Shown here: positions 13,813 through 21,507 of the stretch, in pieces | Position numbering within the stretch: the stretch's first letter is position 1 | Layout: every line of letters starts with the position of its first letter | Assembly: GCA_002473085.1 (NCBI GenBank) | Contig: DKTP01000099.1 | Coordinates: 1 to 26,960 of the forward strand | DNA length: 26,960 nt | Source of the DNA: Anaerolineales bacterium UBA7227 | Lineage (GTDB): Bacteria; Chloroflexota; Anaerolineae; Anaerolineales; Villigracilaceae | Reading direction: 5' to 3' | Notes under the pieces: generated by a model | Told to the model about the DNA's origin: nothing | Seen by the model: the letters and a program-made list of their open reading frames with translations, nothing else | Databases searched by the model: none | Made by a program: the position numbers and the translations under genes

Positions 13813-15279
13813 TCAGCGGCGGATGCGGCTGGGCGCGTCCGAGCAATCGCAGGCGGTGACGATCAATCCGCCTTTGACGAGCGCGCCAAGATAAGGCTCC
13901 GCGCCGTTGCGCGCTATCCAGCCGTCCAAAGTGAAGGGAAGGACTCCGTCTGCGGGAATCCATTCGCCGTTATATTTCCGCGCGATGTGGATGTGCGTGC
14001 CGGTGGCGTGTCCGCCCTCGCAGGAGGGCCAGCCGATGGGGTCGCCCTGCTTCACTTGCAGCCCCAGCGGGGCGCGTCCCTCCGTGCCGACGTGCAGATA
14101 GAAGATGACCCAGCCGGTGCGTTCGTTTCCGTCTCCGTCGAGGTCGAGGACGACGATGCCCGTTTCAGAGCGGACGATCATCCCGTCGCCGAGGGCGATG
14201 ACGTAGGACTGGGCGTCTGCGGCGAAACAGCCTGAAGTCTGGGCGGGAGGCGCAAAGTCAATGCTGGAGAGGGGCTCGCCCGTGCCCCAGCCGGTGTGCG
14301 GACCGCCGGTGTAAGTCCACACCTGGCCGACCTGGAAGGGGAGGGGGAGTTCCGGCTGGCGCAAGCTGCCGGGGATGAGGGTGAAGGCGTCCTGCCAGGG
14401 ATCGCCGAAGAGGTCGCGGTAGAGACGCGCCAGCCCGGTCGGTCCGACGGCGAGGCGGAATTCATTTCCCGAAACGATCCTGGAAAAGAAATATTGGATC
14501 CCGACTGTGGCGGCTCCCTCCCACGGGTCGGGGCTGAACTGGCTTCCGTCCAGCAGGTCGAAGGCCGCGAGTCTGCCGGTGCGCCAGCCGTAGTAGCCGT
14601 TGTTGAGCGTGTTGGCCGCCCAGACGAGTTGCAGATAGACGCCCTGGTGGTTGCGGTCACGGTAGTCGAGCGCATAGGAGGTCTCTGGCTGGACGGGGTC
14701 GCTGAGCGCGCCGGACTGATATTCGAGGATGGCGAGCAGGAGGCGCGGGTCGAGGCTGAAGTTGGTCGAGACGTAATCCACGATGCCCGCGCCGCTGCGC
14801 CATTCGCCGCTGGCGTATTCGCGGTAGTCCTTTAACCAGCCGGGCTGCGAGGCGACAAAGGCCGCGGCGCTGAACCCGATGGCCGTGGGCCCGTTGACGA
14901 ACGCGTGGTCGGGCAGGATGGGGAAGGGCGGCGCCCACAGCGGCAGGTAGTAGATGGGAATTTTCATCGGCATGCCGGGCGGCATGGTGGTGGCGTCTTC
15001 GGGGATGAAGGGATTGGCGGCGCGGATCTCGGCGACGGTGGTGTTGAAGCGCGCCGCGAGGGCCGGCAGCGTATCGCCAGATTGGGCGGCGTAATCCACC
15101 AGTTCGCCGGGCTGATAATGCGGACGCGTGGGCAGCGGCGCGGCCTCAGCCGGCGCGTCGACAGAATCCACCGGGGCGGCGGCGGCGCGATTAAGCGGGG
15201 GCGGGGCGCAGGCCGCGAGCGGGGCGAGGAGCAGCGCCAGGCAGAACAGCCCGCGCAGGATCGTCGTTCTGTTCATCAT
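13813..15279 (-). CDS. LysM / lytic-transglycosylase-like / M23 peptidase lipoprotein (paralogue 1)
   Basis: A 488-residue predicted lipoprotein with signal and lipobox LAAC (Cys24). A LysM domain at about 63-105 (AQSGDTLPALAARFNTT) would bind peptidoglycan. The middle section has LLLAILEYQSG, similar to the helix around the catalytic Glu of lytic transglycosylases but with Gln instead of Glu in front of Ser-Gly. The C-terminal M23 domain has GGPHTGW and IDFAPP (His-x12-Asp), LHV, and HIH, the set needed to bind zinc and cleave peptide bonds. SCEGG is shared with its paralogues. It starts as an ATGA overlap with the stop of paralogue 2, so the two are co-translated. Likely role: cell-wall remodelling outside the membrane. 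Confidence 0.85.
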   Translation of the reverse strand: MMNRTTILRGLFCLALLLAPLAACAPPPLNRAAAAPVDSVDAPAEAAPLPTRPHYQPGELVDYAAQSGDTLPALAARFNTTVAEIRAANPFIPEDATTMPPGMPMKIPIYYLPLWAPPFPILPDHAFVNGPTAIGFSAAAFVASQPGWLKDYREYASGEWRSGAGIVDYVSTNFSLDPRLLLAILEYQSGALSDPVQPETSYALDYRDRNHQGVYLQLVWAANTLNNGYYGWRTGRLAAFDLLDGSQFSPDPWEGAATVGIQYFFSRIVSGNEFRLAVGPTGLARLYRDLFGDPWQDAFTLIPGSLRQPELPLPFQVGQVWTYTGGPHTGWGTGEPLSSIDFAPPAQTSGCFAADAQSYVIALGDGMIVRSETGIVVLDLDGDGNERTGWVIFYLHVGTEGRAPLGLQVKQGDPIGWPSCEGGHATGTHIHIARKYNGEWIPADGVLPFTLDGWIARNGAEPYLGALVKGGLIVTACDCSDAPSRIRR

Positions 15280-16844
15280 GGTTCGCGGATGATGACCGAC
15301 CAGGATTGCCCGTACGGATCGGCGGTGACCGTGCGAGCGCCGTTCGTCAGCGTGCCTTGATAGGGTCTGGCGCCGTTGTGGACCGTCCAGCCGCTAAGGA
15401 CGAAGGGAATCGCGCCGTCGGCCAGGATCCATTCGCCGTTGTATTTACGGGCGAAGTGCAGGTGGCGGCCGGTGGAGACGCCTCCCTCGCAGGAGGGATG
15501 GCCGATGCGTTCGCCGGCTTGCAGGATGTCCCCGGCCTCGACGCGGCCCTCGGCGGCCACGTGCAGGAAGAGCAGGTTCCAGCCGGTCTGTTCGTCGCCG
15601 TCGCGGTCCAGGTCTAGGATCACGACGCCGTTTTCGGCGCGCGCCACCAGTCCCGAGGCCGGAGCCAGGATCCAAAGCGAGGAGGTGGAGCAGCCTTTGG
15701 AGGTGGAAGCTGGCGCGAAGTCCACGGCGGCGAGCGGACCTTCGCGGTCCCATGCGCCGTGCGGACCGCTGGTGTAGTTCCACTGGTCGTTTGGCTCGAA
15801 GGGCAGGGTCAATTCCGGTTGGAAGAAAATGGGCGGGAAGAGAGGCTCCACCGCCTGGGCGCGGATCCAGGGATCGTCGAACATCTGCCTGTAATATGCC
15901 ATGAAGCTGGAGGGCGAGTCGGGGTCGAGGATGCGTTCCCATTCGGCGCGGTTGCGCTGGCGGGAGAAGAAATATTCGATGGCGACCGTGCCGGCGTTTA
16001 GTTCGGGGTCGAGTCGCAGCCTCTCGCCGTCGGGGAAGACCAGTTCGGTCAACGCGCCGGCGCGCCAGCCGTAATATCCCGCCTGCAACTGGTTGATGGT
16101 CCATTGCAATTGCTTGAACAGCCCCTGGTCGTCGTCCTGGATTTGGAAGCCCATCGGGTAATGTTCGCGGAAAATGTTGGGCGGGTTGCCGTAGACCCAG
16201 CCGCTTTCGTATTCGAGCAGGGCCAGCAGCAGGCGCGGGTTGGTCGAATTCTCGAGGCTGAGGCGTTTCATAACGTCTGTGCCGCTGGTCTTTCCCGTGG
16301 TCGTGACCCACTGCGTGTAGTGGCTAAGATAGCCGCCCGCCTGTGCGATGAACGCCGCAACGTCGAAACTGGAAGCGGACGCGGAAAAGACTACTTCGGA
16401 ATCGGGCAGGATCTTGCTCTTCGACGTTTTCTCCCCCTCGATTCGGTCCGGGACGATGAGCAGGATGCCCGCTTCGATCAACCCCTCCTGGGGGATGTCC
16501 TTCGGCGAGGCGATCTCGCTCTGGTCCACCCCGAAGCGTTTCGCCACCGCGTCGAGGCTGTCGCCGCTTTGGGCGTAATACAGGATGGGCGGGTCTTTGG
16601 GATCCGGCGTGGACATCCGCGCCAGCGTCTGGGTGGGGGCGGGGTCGGTCGGGACGGGCGCGTCTGTAGAGGCCGGGGGCGGCTCGGGTGTGAACGTGTA
16701 TGTGGGAATCGGCGTATCCGTCGCGGGAGGCGACTCGGCGGGGATGCGCGCCGTGGGCGTGAACTGGACTCCCCACAGCGAGGTTTCGGTGGCGCAGGAA
16801 GTCAGCAAACTCAGCGCCACGATCAATGGGATCAAACGTTTCAT
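15276..16844 (-). CDS. LysM / lytic-transglycosylase-like / M23 peptidase lipoprotein (paralogue 2)
   Basis: 522 residues with lipobox LTSC (Cys17), a Pro/Thr-rich linker (about 28-75) and a LysM domain (about 88-135, AQSGDSLDAVAKRFGV). The middle domain has LLLALLEYESGW, and here the Glu-Ser-Gly of lytic transglycosylases is intact, unlike in the other two copies. The M23 domain has SGPHGAW, VDFAPA (His-x12-Asp), LHV and HLH. It may therefore cut both glycan and peptide, but this is inference from motifs. No Shine-Dalgarno is seen; a perfect TATAAT lies 8 bases before the ATG. It is 42 bases downstream of paralogue 3, so it may be transcribed separately or by readthrough. Confidence 0.85.
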   Translation of the reverse strand: MKRLIPLIVALSLLTSCATETSLWGVQFTPTARIPAESPPATDTPIPTYTFTPEPPPASTDAPVPTDPAPTQTLARMSTPDPKDPPILYYAQSGDSLDAVAKRFGVDQSEIASPKDIPQEGLIEAGILLIVPDRIEGEKTSKSKILPDSEVVFSASASSFDVAAFIAQAGGYLSHYTQWVTTTGKTSGTDVMKRLSLENSTNPRLLLALLEYESGWVYGNPPNIFREHYPMGFQIQDDDQGLFKQLQWTINQLQAGYYGWRAGALTELVFPDGERLRLDPELNAGTVAIEYFFSRQRNRAEWERILDPDSPSSFMAYYRQMFDDPWIRAQAVEPLFPPIFFQPELTLPFEPNDQWNYTSGPHGAWDREGPLAAVDFAPASTSKGCSTSSLWILAPASGLVARAENGVVILDLDRDGDEQTGWNLLFLHVAAEGRVEAGDILQAGERIGHPSCEGGVSTGRHLHFARKYNGEWILADGAIPFVLSGWTVHNGARPYQGTLTNGARTVTADPYGQSWSVIIREP

Positions 16845-16852
16845 CTGGCGGG

Positions 16853-16858
16853 ATTATA
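16853..16858 (-). promoter_or_regulatory. Consensus -10 box adjacent to start codon (possible leaderless promoter)
   Basis: TATAAT on the minus strand is followed by 8 bases and then the ATG of paralogue 2. A transcript would begin at or within a base or two of the start codon, and no ribosome site is present. No -35 match is seen at 17 bases. Confidence 0.5.
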
Positions 16859-16886
16859 CCCATGCGGCGCGGGATATGGCCCGGCC

Positions 16887-18500
16887 TTACCTTGTTATCA
16901 TATTCTGGTCGGTCATTCCCTCCAGCGCTTCGAGCGAGACGCCGGCGCGTTCGAGAAAGCCGTTGTACTCGACGCCCGCGCTGGCGGCCGTCCAGCCGTC
17001 CATCACGAAGGGGATGTGTCCGCTGGCGGGAATCCATTCGCCGTTGTACCGGCGCGCGATGTGGAGGTGCGTGGCGTTGGACTCGCCGCCTTCGCAGGAG
17101 GCATGTCCGATGCGGGTGACGCCGCCCGAGACGCGCGTCCCCGGTTTGACGCGGCCGCGCGTTTCAATGTGCATGTAGAGGATGACCCAGCCCGTCTGTT
17201 CGTAGCCGTCGCCGTCAATGTCCTGGATCACCTGCCCGTTGTCGGCGCGGACGATGAGTCCGTCGGTCAGCGCGGTGACCCAGTCGTCGGAGGAGTAACA
17301 GCCCATCTGGTCGGAGACGGGGGCGAAATCCAGCGCGGCCCAGGCAGAGCCGTCGGCCCAGCCGCCGTGCGGTCCGCCGGTGAAGGCCCACGTCACGCCG
17401 CGCTCGAAAGGCAGGGCAAAGCGCGGCTGATGGAGCCAGTCGGGGACGAGGGGTTCCACCGCGAAGTCGAAGGGGGAACCGAAGAGGAAGAAGTAGGTCT
17501 GGAAGAGGCCGAAGGCGTCCACATCCGTCTGCCAGGCGGCGCGGTCGTCGAGTTTGGCGAAAAGATTCTGTACGCCCGCCGTCCCCGCGTTGATGCCCGG
17601 CGCGATGGGGACGATGGAGCCGTCGGCGAGCGCCCAGCTTGAAACCGCGTTGGCGCGCCAGAGGTAGTAGCCGCGGTTGAGTTCGTTGGCGGCGTAGGTC
17701 AGTTGGAGGTAGAGGCCGAGGCGGCGGGAGTCGGCGATGCCGAGGGCGTAGTCGGTCTGCGCGGGCGCGGCGTTCGTCACCCAGCCGCTGCGATATTCGA
17801 TGAGCGCCAGCAGGAGGCGCGGGTTGACGGAGTAACTTCGCGAGACGAGCATGACGATCTGCGCCGCGTCCATGTCCGCGCCGTTGACTTCCTGGCGGAA
17901 CGAGGCGAGGTAACCTTTGCGTTCGGCGATGAATTTTCCCGCGTCGAAGCGGACGCTGGCGGGGCCGTACACCAACTCGGAATCGGGGATGATCTTGAAC
18001 GCGGAGCCGACCGCGCCCGGTTCGGGGACGGGGATGACGAGCGTCTGCCCGACTTCGAGCGCGTTCGCGTCCGCGATGTTGTTGGCCCGCGCCAGCGTTT
18101 CGACGCCGACGCCGTACGCCTGGGCGATCCCGCCGAGCGTGTCTCCGGGCTGGACGATGTACTGTTCCGCGTCCTTGCGCGGGGTGGGGAGGAGACGCGG
18201 ACCGTCGGGCGTGGGCGTGTGGATGGGCATGCCAACGGGACGCGGGGTGGGAAGCAACTGGTCGAGGGGGATCGCGGTGGGGACGATGAACGGCGCCTCG
18301 GTCGGCGTGACCGTGGCGAGGGTCGTTCCCTCCGGGTTGGCGGGGAGCGCGCGGGTCGGGTCTCCGTTCAGCGGGACGAAGGGGTTGTAGTCCGCGGAGG
18401 TCGCGGTGGGAGTTTCAGCGGCCGTCCCGCAGGCGGAGAGGAGAAATGCGGCGAGAATCAGAAGGCGGAAGGCGAAAGACGAAGGACGAGTGGATTGCAT
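16887..18500 (-). CDS. LysM / lytic-transglycosylase-like / M23 peptidase lipoprotein (paralogue 3)
   Basis: 537 residues, lipobox LSAC (Cys24), a long low-complexity Pro/Thr linker, LysM at about 112-156 (VQPGDTLGGIAQAYGVG), a middle domain with LLLALIEYRSGW (Arg in place of the presumed Glu) and an M23 domain with GGPHGGW, LDFAPV (His-x12-Asp), MHI and HLH. It is the first of the three tandem copies and lies 18 bases after fabL. Part of its signal peptide (RPSSFAFRLL) is encoded by a period-7 repeat at 18464-18491. TAGAAT 7 bases before the ATG and lack of a Shine-Dalgarno site suggest leaderless initiation. Probably acts on the cell wall from the outer face of the membrane. Confidence 0.84.
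   Translation of the reverse strand: MQSTRPSSFAFRLLILAAFLLSACGTAAETPTATSADYNPFVPLNGDPTRALPANPEGTTLATVTPTEAPFIVPTAIPLDQLLPTPRPVGMPIHTPTPDGPRLLPTPRKDAEQYIVQPGDTLGGIAQAYGVGVETLARANNIADANALEVGQTLVIPVPEPGAVGSAFKIIPDSELVYGPASVRFDAGKFIAERKGYLASFRQEVNGADMDAAQIVMLVSRSYSVNPRLLLALIEYRSGWVTNAAPAQTDYALGIADSRRLGLYLQLTYAANELNRGYYLWRANAVSSWALADGSIVPIAPGINAGTAGVQNLFAKLDDRAAWQTDVDAFGLFQTYFFLFGSPFDFAVEPLVPDWLHQPRFALPFERGVTWAFTGGPHGGWADGSAWAALDFAPVSDQMGCYSSDDWVTALTDGLIVRADNGQVIQDIDGDGYEQTGWVILYMHIETRGRVKPGTRVSGGVTRIGHASCEGGESNATHLHIARRYNGEWIPASGHIPFVMDGWTAASAGVEYNGFLERAGVSLEALEGMTDQNMITR
18464..18491. repeat. Period-7 tandem array inside a signal peptide
   Basis: Units on the plus strand are GGCGGAA, GGCGAAA, GACGAAG and GACGAGT, each differing by one or two bases, with exact 7-base spacing. 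The array lies in the first codons of paralogue 3 and encodes part of its signal sequence. Confidence 0.6.
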
Positions 18501-18518
18501 GGACGCGATTCTACCAAA

Positions 18519-19298
18519 TCAGCGTTTCCCCGAAAGCAGGTATCCCCCGTCCACCGCGATGACCTGGCCGCGGATCATGGACGCGGCGGGCGAACAGAGG
18601 AAGCCGACCACTCCGGCCACGTCTTCGGGCGTGACGAGCCGCCCGGCCGGGGTGTCGGCGGCGGCTTTTTCGATGATGCCCGCCTCCTCGTGGATCGCGT
18701 CGAAGTGGGTGATGGCGTCCGTCAGCACGAGGCCCGGCGAGACGGCGTTGACGACAATGTTCCGCGAGGCGAGTTCGACGGCGAGGTAGCGCGTCAACGA
18801 TTCGAGGGCGGCTTTCGACGCGCCCACCGCCACGTAGTCGGGCAGGACGCGGCTCGATCCCGAACTGGTGATGGCGACGATGCTTCCGCCGCCGCGTTTC
18901 TCCATCAGCGCCGCGCAGCGTTGCGCGGCGAAGAGCAGCGAGCGGGCGTTGATGTTCATCGTCCAGTCCCAGCCTTTGGGTCTTTGCTCCATCACGGGAC
19001 GGTTGTAGCCCGAGGCGGCGTTGTGGACGAAAATGTCCAGCCCGCCAAATTCCTGTTCCGCGGCGTCGAATAATTTGTTGATCCCGTCAATTTCGCCCAC
19101 GTCCGCTTTGACGAGGAGGGCGCGGCGTCCCAGATTTTGAATCTCGCGCACGGTCTCTTCGGCGGGGGCGCGGTTGCGGAAGAAGTTGACGATCACGTCC
19201 GCGCCGCGGCGCGCAAAGTGGAGCGCGATAGCGCGCCCGATGCCGCGTCCCGAACCGGTGACGAGGGCGATTTTGTCGGAGAAGGGAAGGTCGGACAT
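18519..19298 (-). CDS. fabL: Enoyl-ACP reductase III, FabL-type short-chain dehydrogenase
   Basis: 259 residues of the SDR fold: TGSGRGIG (14-21) binds the nucleotide, NAAS at 93-96 follows. The active site is Tyr155-x6-Lys162 (YVAVGASK), the enoyl-reductase spacing rather than Tyr-x3-Lys. The whole C-terminal half (KAALESLTRYLAVEL, VNAVS, TPAGRL, MIRGQ, VDGG) follows Bacillus FabL closely, and WDWTMNINA in the centre also matches. It would reduce trans-2-enoyl-ACP in the last step of fatty acid elongation, probably with NADPH. I start at 19298 (MSDLPF), 14 bases after the DUF309 stop; the longer upstream frame is antisense-like and unsupported. FabL enzymes are typically resistant to triclosan (family knowledge). 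Confidence 0.85.
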   Translation of the reverse strand: MSDLPFSDKIALVTGSGRGIGRAIALHFARRGADVIVNFFRNRAPAEETVREIQNLGRRALLVKADVGEIDGINKLFDAAEQEFGGLDIFVHNAASGYNRPVMEQRPKGWDWTMNINARSLLFAAQRCAALMEKRGGGSIVAITSSGSSRVLPDYVAVGASKAALESLTRYLAVELASRNIVVNAVSPGLVLTDAITHFDAIHEEAGIIEKAAADTPAGRLVTPEDVAGVVGFLCSPAASMIRGQVIAVDGGYLLSGKR

Positions 19299-19312
19299 GG
19301 CGCTGGTTTCCG

Positions 19313-19699
19313 TCAAGGTTCGTCCCATTCCACCGGCTTCAGCAGGGACCAGTCCATCGCCGCGACGTTTTCCGCTCCCAGCCGCTTCCAGGCGTCGGCG
19401 GCGCGGGTCACGTCTGCGCGCAGTTTTGCCACGTTCACGCCGCAGCAGACGGCAGGCCAGGGCCTCAGCAGTTTCATGCACCGCCCATAGACTTTGACCG
19501 CGCCGGCGTAGTTCAGCCGCTGCATGTGCAGGTACGTCACCGCCGCCTGCAAAATTCCCTGATACAGGCTGCGGATCGCGCCGCGTTCCTCGTTCCAGGC
19601 GGTTTCCAGTTCCTCGTGCGCTTCAAAATATTTTCCCGCGTTGAAGAGACGGAGTCCTTCAATGGCGTGAGACGGCAGGGGAGTCTGACAGGGGTCCAT
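19313..19699 (-). CDS. DUF309 protein
   Basis: 128 residues with the DUF309 signature: GLRLFNAGKYFEAHEELETAW near the N-terminus, followed by RSLYQGILQAAVTYLH and NYAGAVKVY. The family is an all-alpha domain with conserved His-Glu and no established activity. It is the first gene of the minus-strand run leading into fabL and the three lipoproteins. TATACT lies 6 bases before the ATG and no Shine-Dalgarno site is present. Function unknown. Confidence 0.82.
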   Translation of the reverse strand: MDPCQTPLPSHAIEGLRLFNAGKYFEAHEELETAWNEERGAIRSLYQGILQAAVTYLHMQRLNYAGAVKVYGRCMKLLRPWPAVCCGVNVAKLRADVTRAADAWKRLGAENVAAMDWSLLKPVEWDEP

Positions 19700-19705
19700 G
19701 CGGCA

Positions 19706-19711
19706 AGTATA
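19706..19711 (-). promoter_or_regulatory. -10-like box adjacent to DUF309 start (possible leaderless promoter)
   Basis: TATACT on the minus strand, then TGCCGC, then ATG. Five of six positions match the -10 consensus. It is the likely promoter of the DUF309-fabL-lipoprotein run, since the upstream CBS gene is closed by a terminator. Confidence 0.5.
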
Positions 19712-19730
19712 TCATCCGTGACGCGGGTCG

Positions 19731-19764
19731 AAAAAAAGAGCGGCGAGGCCGCGCCTCGTCGCTC
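19731..19764 (-). terminator. Rho-independent terminator of the CBS gene
   Basis: On the minus strand GAGCGACGAGGC, loop GCG, GCCTCGCCGCTC form a 12-base stem with one wobble pair, followed by seven Ts (19731-19737). Confidence 0.88.
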
Positions 19765-19784
19765 CAGTTCGATTCGTTTTTGCG

Positions 19785-20231
19785 TTATGAGCGGAACTCC
19801 GAGCCCAGGATGTAGTTTTCCAGCCCGCGAATTTCGCTCTCGCGGTTTTCGATGGCCGCCACCATCACGTCGCGCATTGAAACCATCCCGACGATCTGCC
19901 CCTCTTCGGCCACAGGCAGGTGACGGATCAGGTATTGCTTCATCAACGCCACGCATTCGTCCACGGACGTATCCTTGTGGACGGTGACCATCCTGGTGGT
20001 CATCACGTCTTTGATGAGCGTGTCCTTGGCGACCCGGCCCTCGAGTTCCCCCTTGCGGAGGTAATCGCGCTCGGTATAAATGCCGACGATCTTGGCGCCG
20101 TCGGTCACCATCACGGAGCCGATCCTTCTTTCATCCATTATCTTCAATGCCTGAAGCACGGTGGCCGTGGACGGCACTGAAATGTAACCGACGTGTTTTT
20201 TTTCTTCGAGCAACTGGCGGACAGTGGTCAT
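19785..20231 (-). CDS. CBS-domain pair protein
   Basis: 148 residues composed of two CBS domains, about 8-58 (GYISVPSTATVLQALKIM, GIYTERDYLR) and 72-125 (MVTVHKDTSVDECVALM, GMVSMRDVM). Such stand-alone pairs bind adenine nucleotides or S-adenosyl compounds and act as energy sensors on partner proteins. The ATG at 20231 has AAGGAG 7 bases upstream, and a terminator follows, so the gene is probably monocistronic. The partner is not evident from context. Confidence 0.9.
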   Translation of the reverse strand: MTTVRQLLEEKKHVGYISVPSTATVLQALKIMDERRIGSVMVTDGAKIVGIYTERDYLRKGELEGRVAKDTLIKDVMTTRMVTVHKDTSVDECVALMKQYLIRHLPVAEEGQIVGMVSMRDVMVAAIENRESEIRGLENYILGSEFRS

Positions 20232-20348
20232 ATTTTCGCTCCTTCCCGGTTTAGACGATTTTTGATTCGGATCCAGCAACAACGCGCGCGTACCGCGTCA
20301 TTTTACCACCAACCCTCGCCGCCGAAGCCGCCGTCCGCGGGACGCCGT

Positions 20349-21497
20349 TCAGCGCTTCCCCAGGCTTTCGTATACGCGGAGGTTCGCGCGCAGTTCCGCT
20401 TCCAGCCCGAATTTCTCCACGACCGTCTCCCGCGCTCTTTGACCGAGTCCCGCCCGCTTTTGGGGATCGTCCAGCAATTCGACGATCTTCCCGGCGAGCG
20501 CCGCGGCGTCATTGACGTTGACCAGGACTCCGTTTTCTCCGTCTTCCAGCGCGTCCAGAATCCCGCCGACGGGCGTCGCGATCACCGGGAGGCCGCAGGC
20601 CATCGCCTCCAGCGCCGCGTTGGGCATCCCATCGCGCAGGGACGGGTGGACGAGGACGTCCATCAGCGCGTAGTAGGCGGGTATGTCTTCGTGAGGGACG
20701 GGGCCAGTGACGGTAATGGGCAATTGGGAATTGGCGCTTTTGAATTCGTCGAAGAACTTCTTGTCCTCCCCGTCGCGGACTTCGCCGACGATGAGCAGGG
20801 AGGCGGGACGGGATTTCGCGGCCTGCGCGTAGCCAGAAAGGAGGGCGCGCAGACCCTTTTTCTCGCGCAACTCTCCAGCGAAGCCGATCACCGCACTTCT
20901 TTCCTCTTTCGTCTTTCCTCCCAGCCCAAGCATTTCTGCCAATGTCTCATTCCTCTCCATCGGCTTGAACAGTTCCGTATCAATCCCGTTCGGGATCAAA
21001 AATATCTCCCGCTCGACAAACGCCCGCGCCTTCCTCGCCAGCGTGGACGCGTTCGTCGTCACTGCGGAGGCGTTTTGGAGCGCGTACATCACGTGCGAAA
21101 ATTTGGCGGGATCGAAGGCGGCGCGTTCGATGTCGTTGCCGCGGATGGAGACGACGCTCGGCGTTCCCAGGTATTTCCCCGCGTAGGCGGCGACGAATCC
21201 CGCCTGGGGGAGGAAGTACGCGTGCAGGATGTCGAACGGGTCGCGGCGATGCTCCTCGACGATGAGCTCGAACCAGTCCGCGAGGGTATCGTCCACGCGT
21301 TTGCGCGCGCCGAAGCGCGTGACGTCGACTCCGCTCGAGGGGAGAGTCCGCTTTTCGGACGGAGGCAGGTTCAAGGTCGGGGCGAAGACGCGGACGGCGT
21401 GTCCCGCCGCGGCCAGCAGGCGCGCGAGTCGCTCGGTCGAGATTGCCAGTCCGCCGAAGTCGGGTGTATACTTTTCGGAAAGCAGCGCGATTTTCAT
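20349..21497 (-). CDS. GT4-family glycosyltransferase
   Basis: 382 residues with two Rossmann-like halves (GT-B fold). The N-terminal half begins MKIALLSEKYTPDFGG with the usual glycine-rich loop for acceptor/donor binding. The C-terminal half has GFAGELREKKG, HPSLRDGMPNAALEA and MACGLPVIATPVGG, where Asp-x7-Glu replaces the more common Glu-x7-Glu donor-binding motif. It probably transfers a sugar from a nucleotide-sugar onto a lipid or polysaccharide in the cytoplasm. A period-7 repeat at 20712-20735 encodes a short loop (NSQLPITVT). No Shine-Dalgarno is seen; an inverted pair of REP-like palindromes lies 11 bases upstream of the start. Confidence 0.88.
   Translation of the reverse strand: MKIALLSEKYTPDFGGLAISTERLARLLAAAGHAVRVFAPTLNLPPSEKRTLPSSGVDVTRFGARKRVDDTLADWFELIVEEHRRDPFDILHAYFLPQAGFVAAYAGKYLGTPSVVSIRGNDIERAAFDPAKFSHVMYALQNASAVTTNASTLARKARAFVEREIFLIPNGIDTELFKPMERNETLAEMLGLGGKTKEERSAVIGFAGELREKKGLRALLSGYAQAAKSRPASLLIVGEVRDGEDKKFFDEFKSANSQLPITVTGPVPHEDIPAYYALMDVLVHPSLRDGMPNAALEAMACGLPVIATPVGGILDALEDGENGVLVNVNDAAALAGKIVELLDDPQKRAGLGQRARETVVEKFGLEAELRANLRVYESLGKR
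20712..20735. repeat. Period-7 tandem array in the GT4 gene
   Basis: Units GGTAATG, GGCAATT and GGGAATT, then GGC, on the plus strand. The array is in frame and encodes part of NSQLPITVT. The unit resembles GGTAATT in the intergenic array at 23028-23048. Confidence 0.55.
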
Positions 21498-21507
21498 GAT
21501 TGAGAGT

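Noticed and set aside
16104..17642. A 512-codon open frame on the plus strand opposite the lipoprotein genes
   Set aside because: It spans the boundary of two clear minus-strand lipoprotein genes with lipobox, LysM and zinc motifs; its translation is Arg/Gly/Val-rich without any family pattern, as expected of antisense frames in GC-rich DNA.
17703..19073. A 456-codon plus-strand frame opposite paralogue 3 and fabL
   Set aside because: Antisense to two well-supported genes, low-complexity translation, no ribosome site.
20193..21503. A 436-codon plus-strand frame opposite the GT4 gene
   Set aside because: Antisense to a recognisable glycosyltransferase and without family features.
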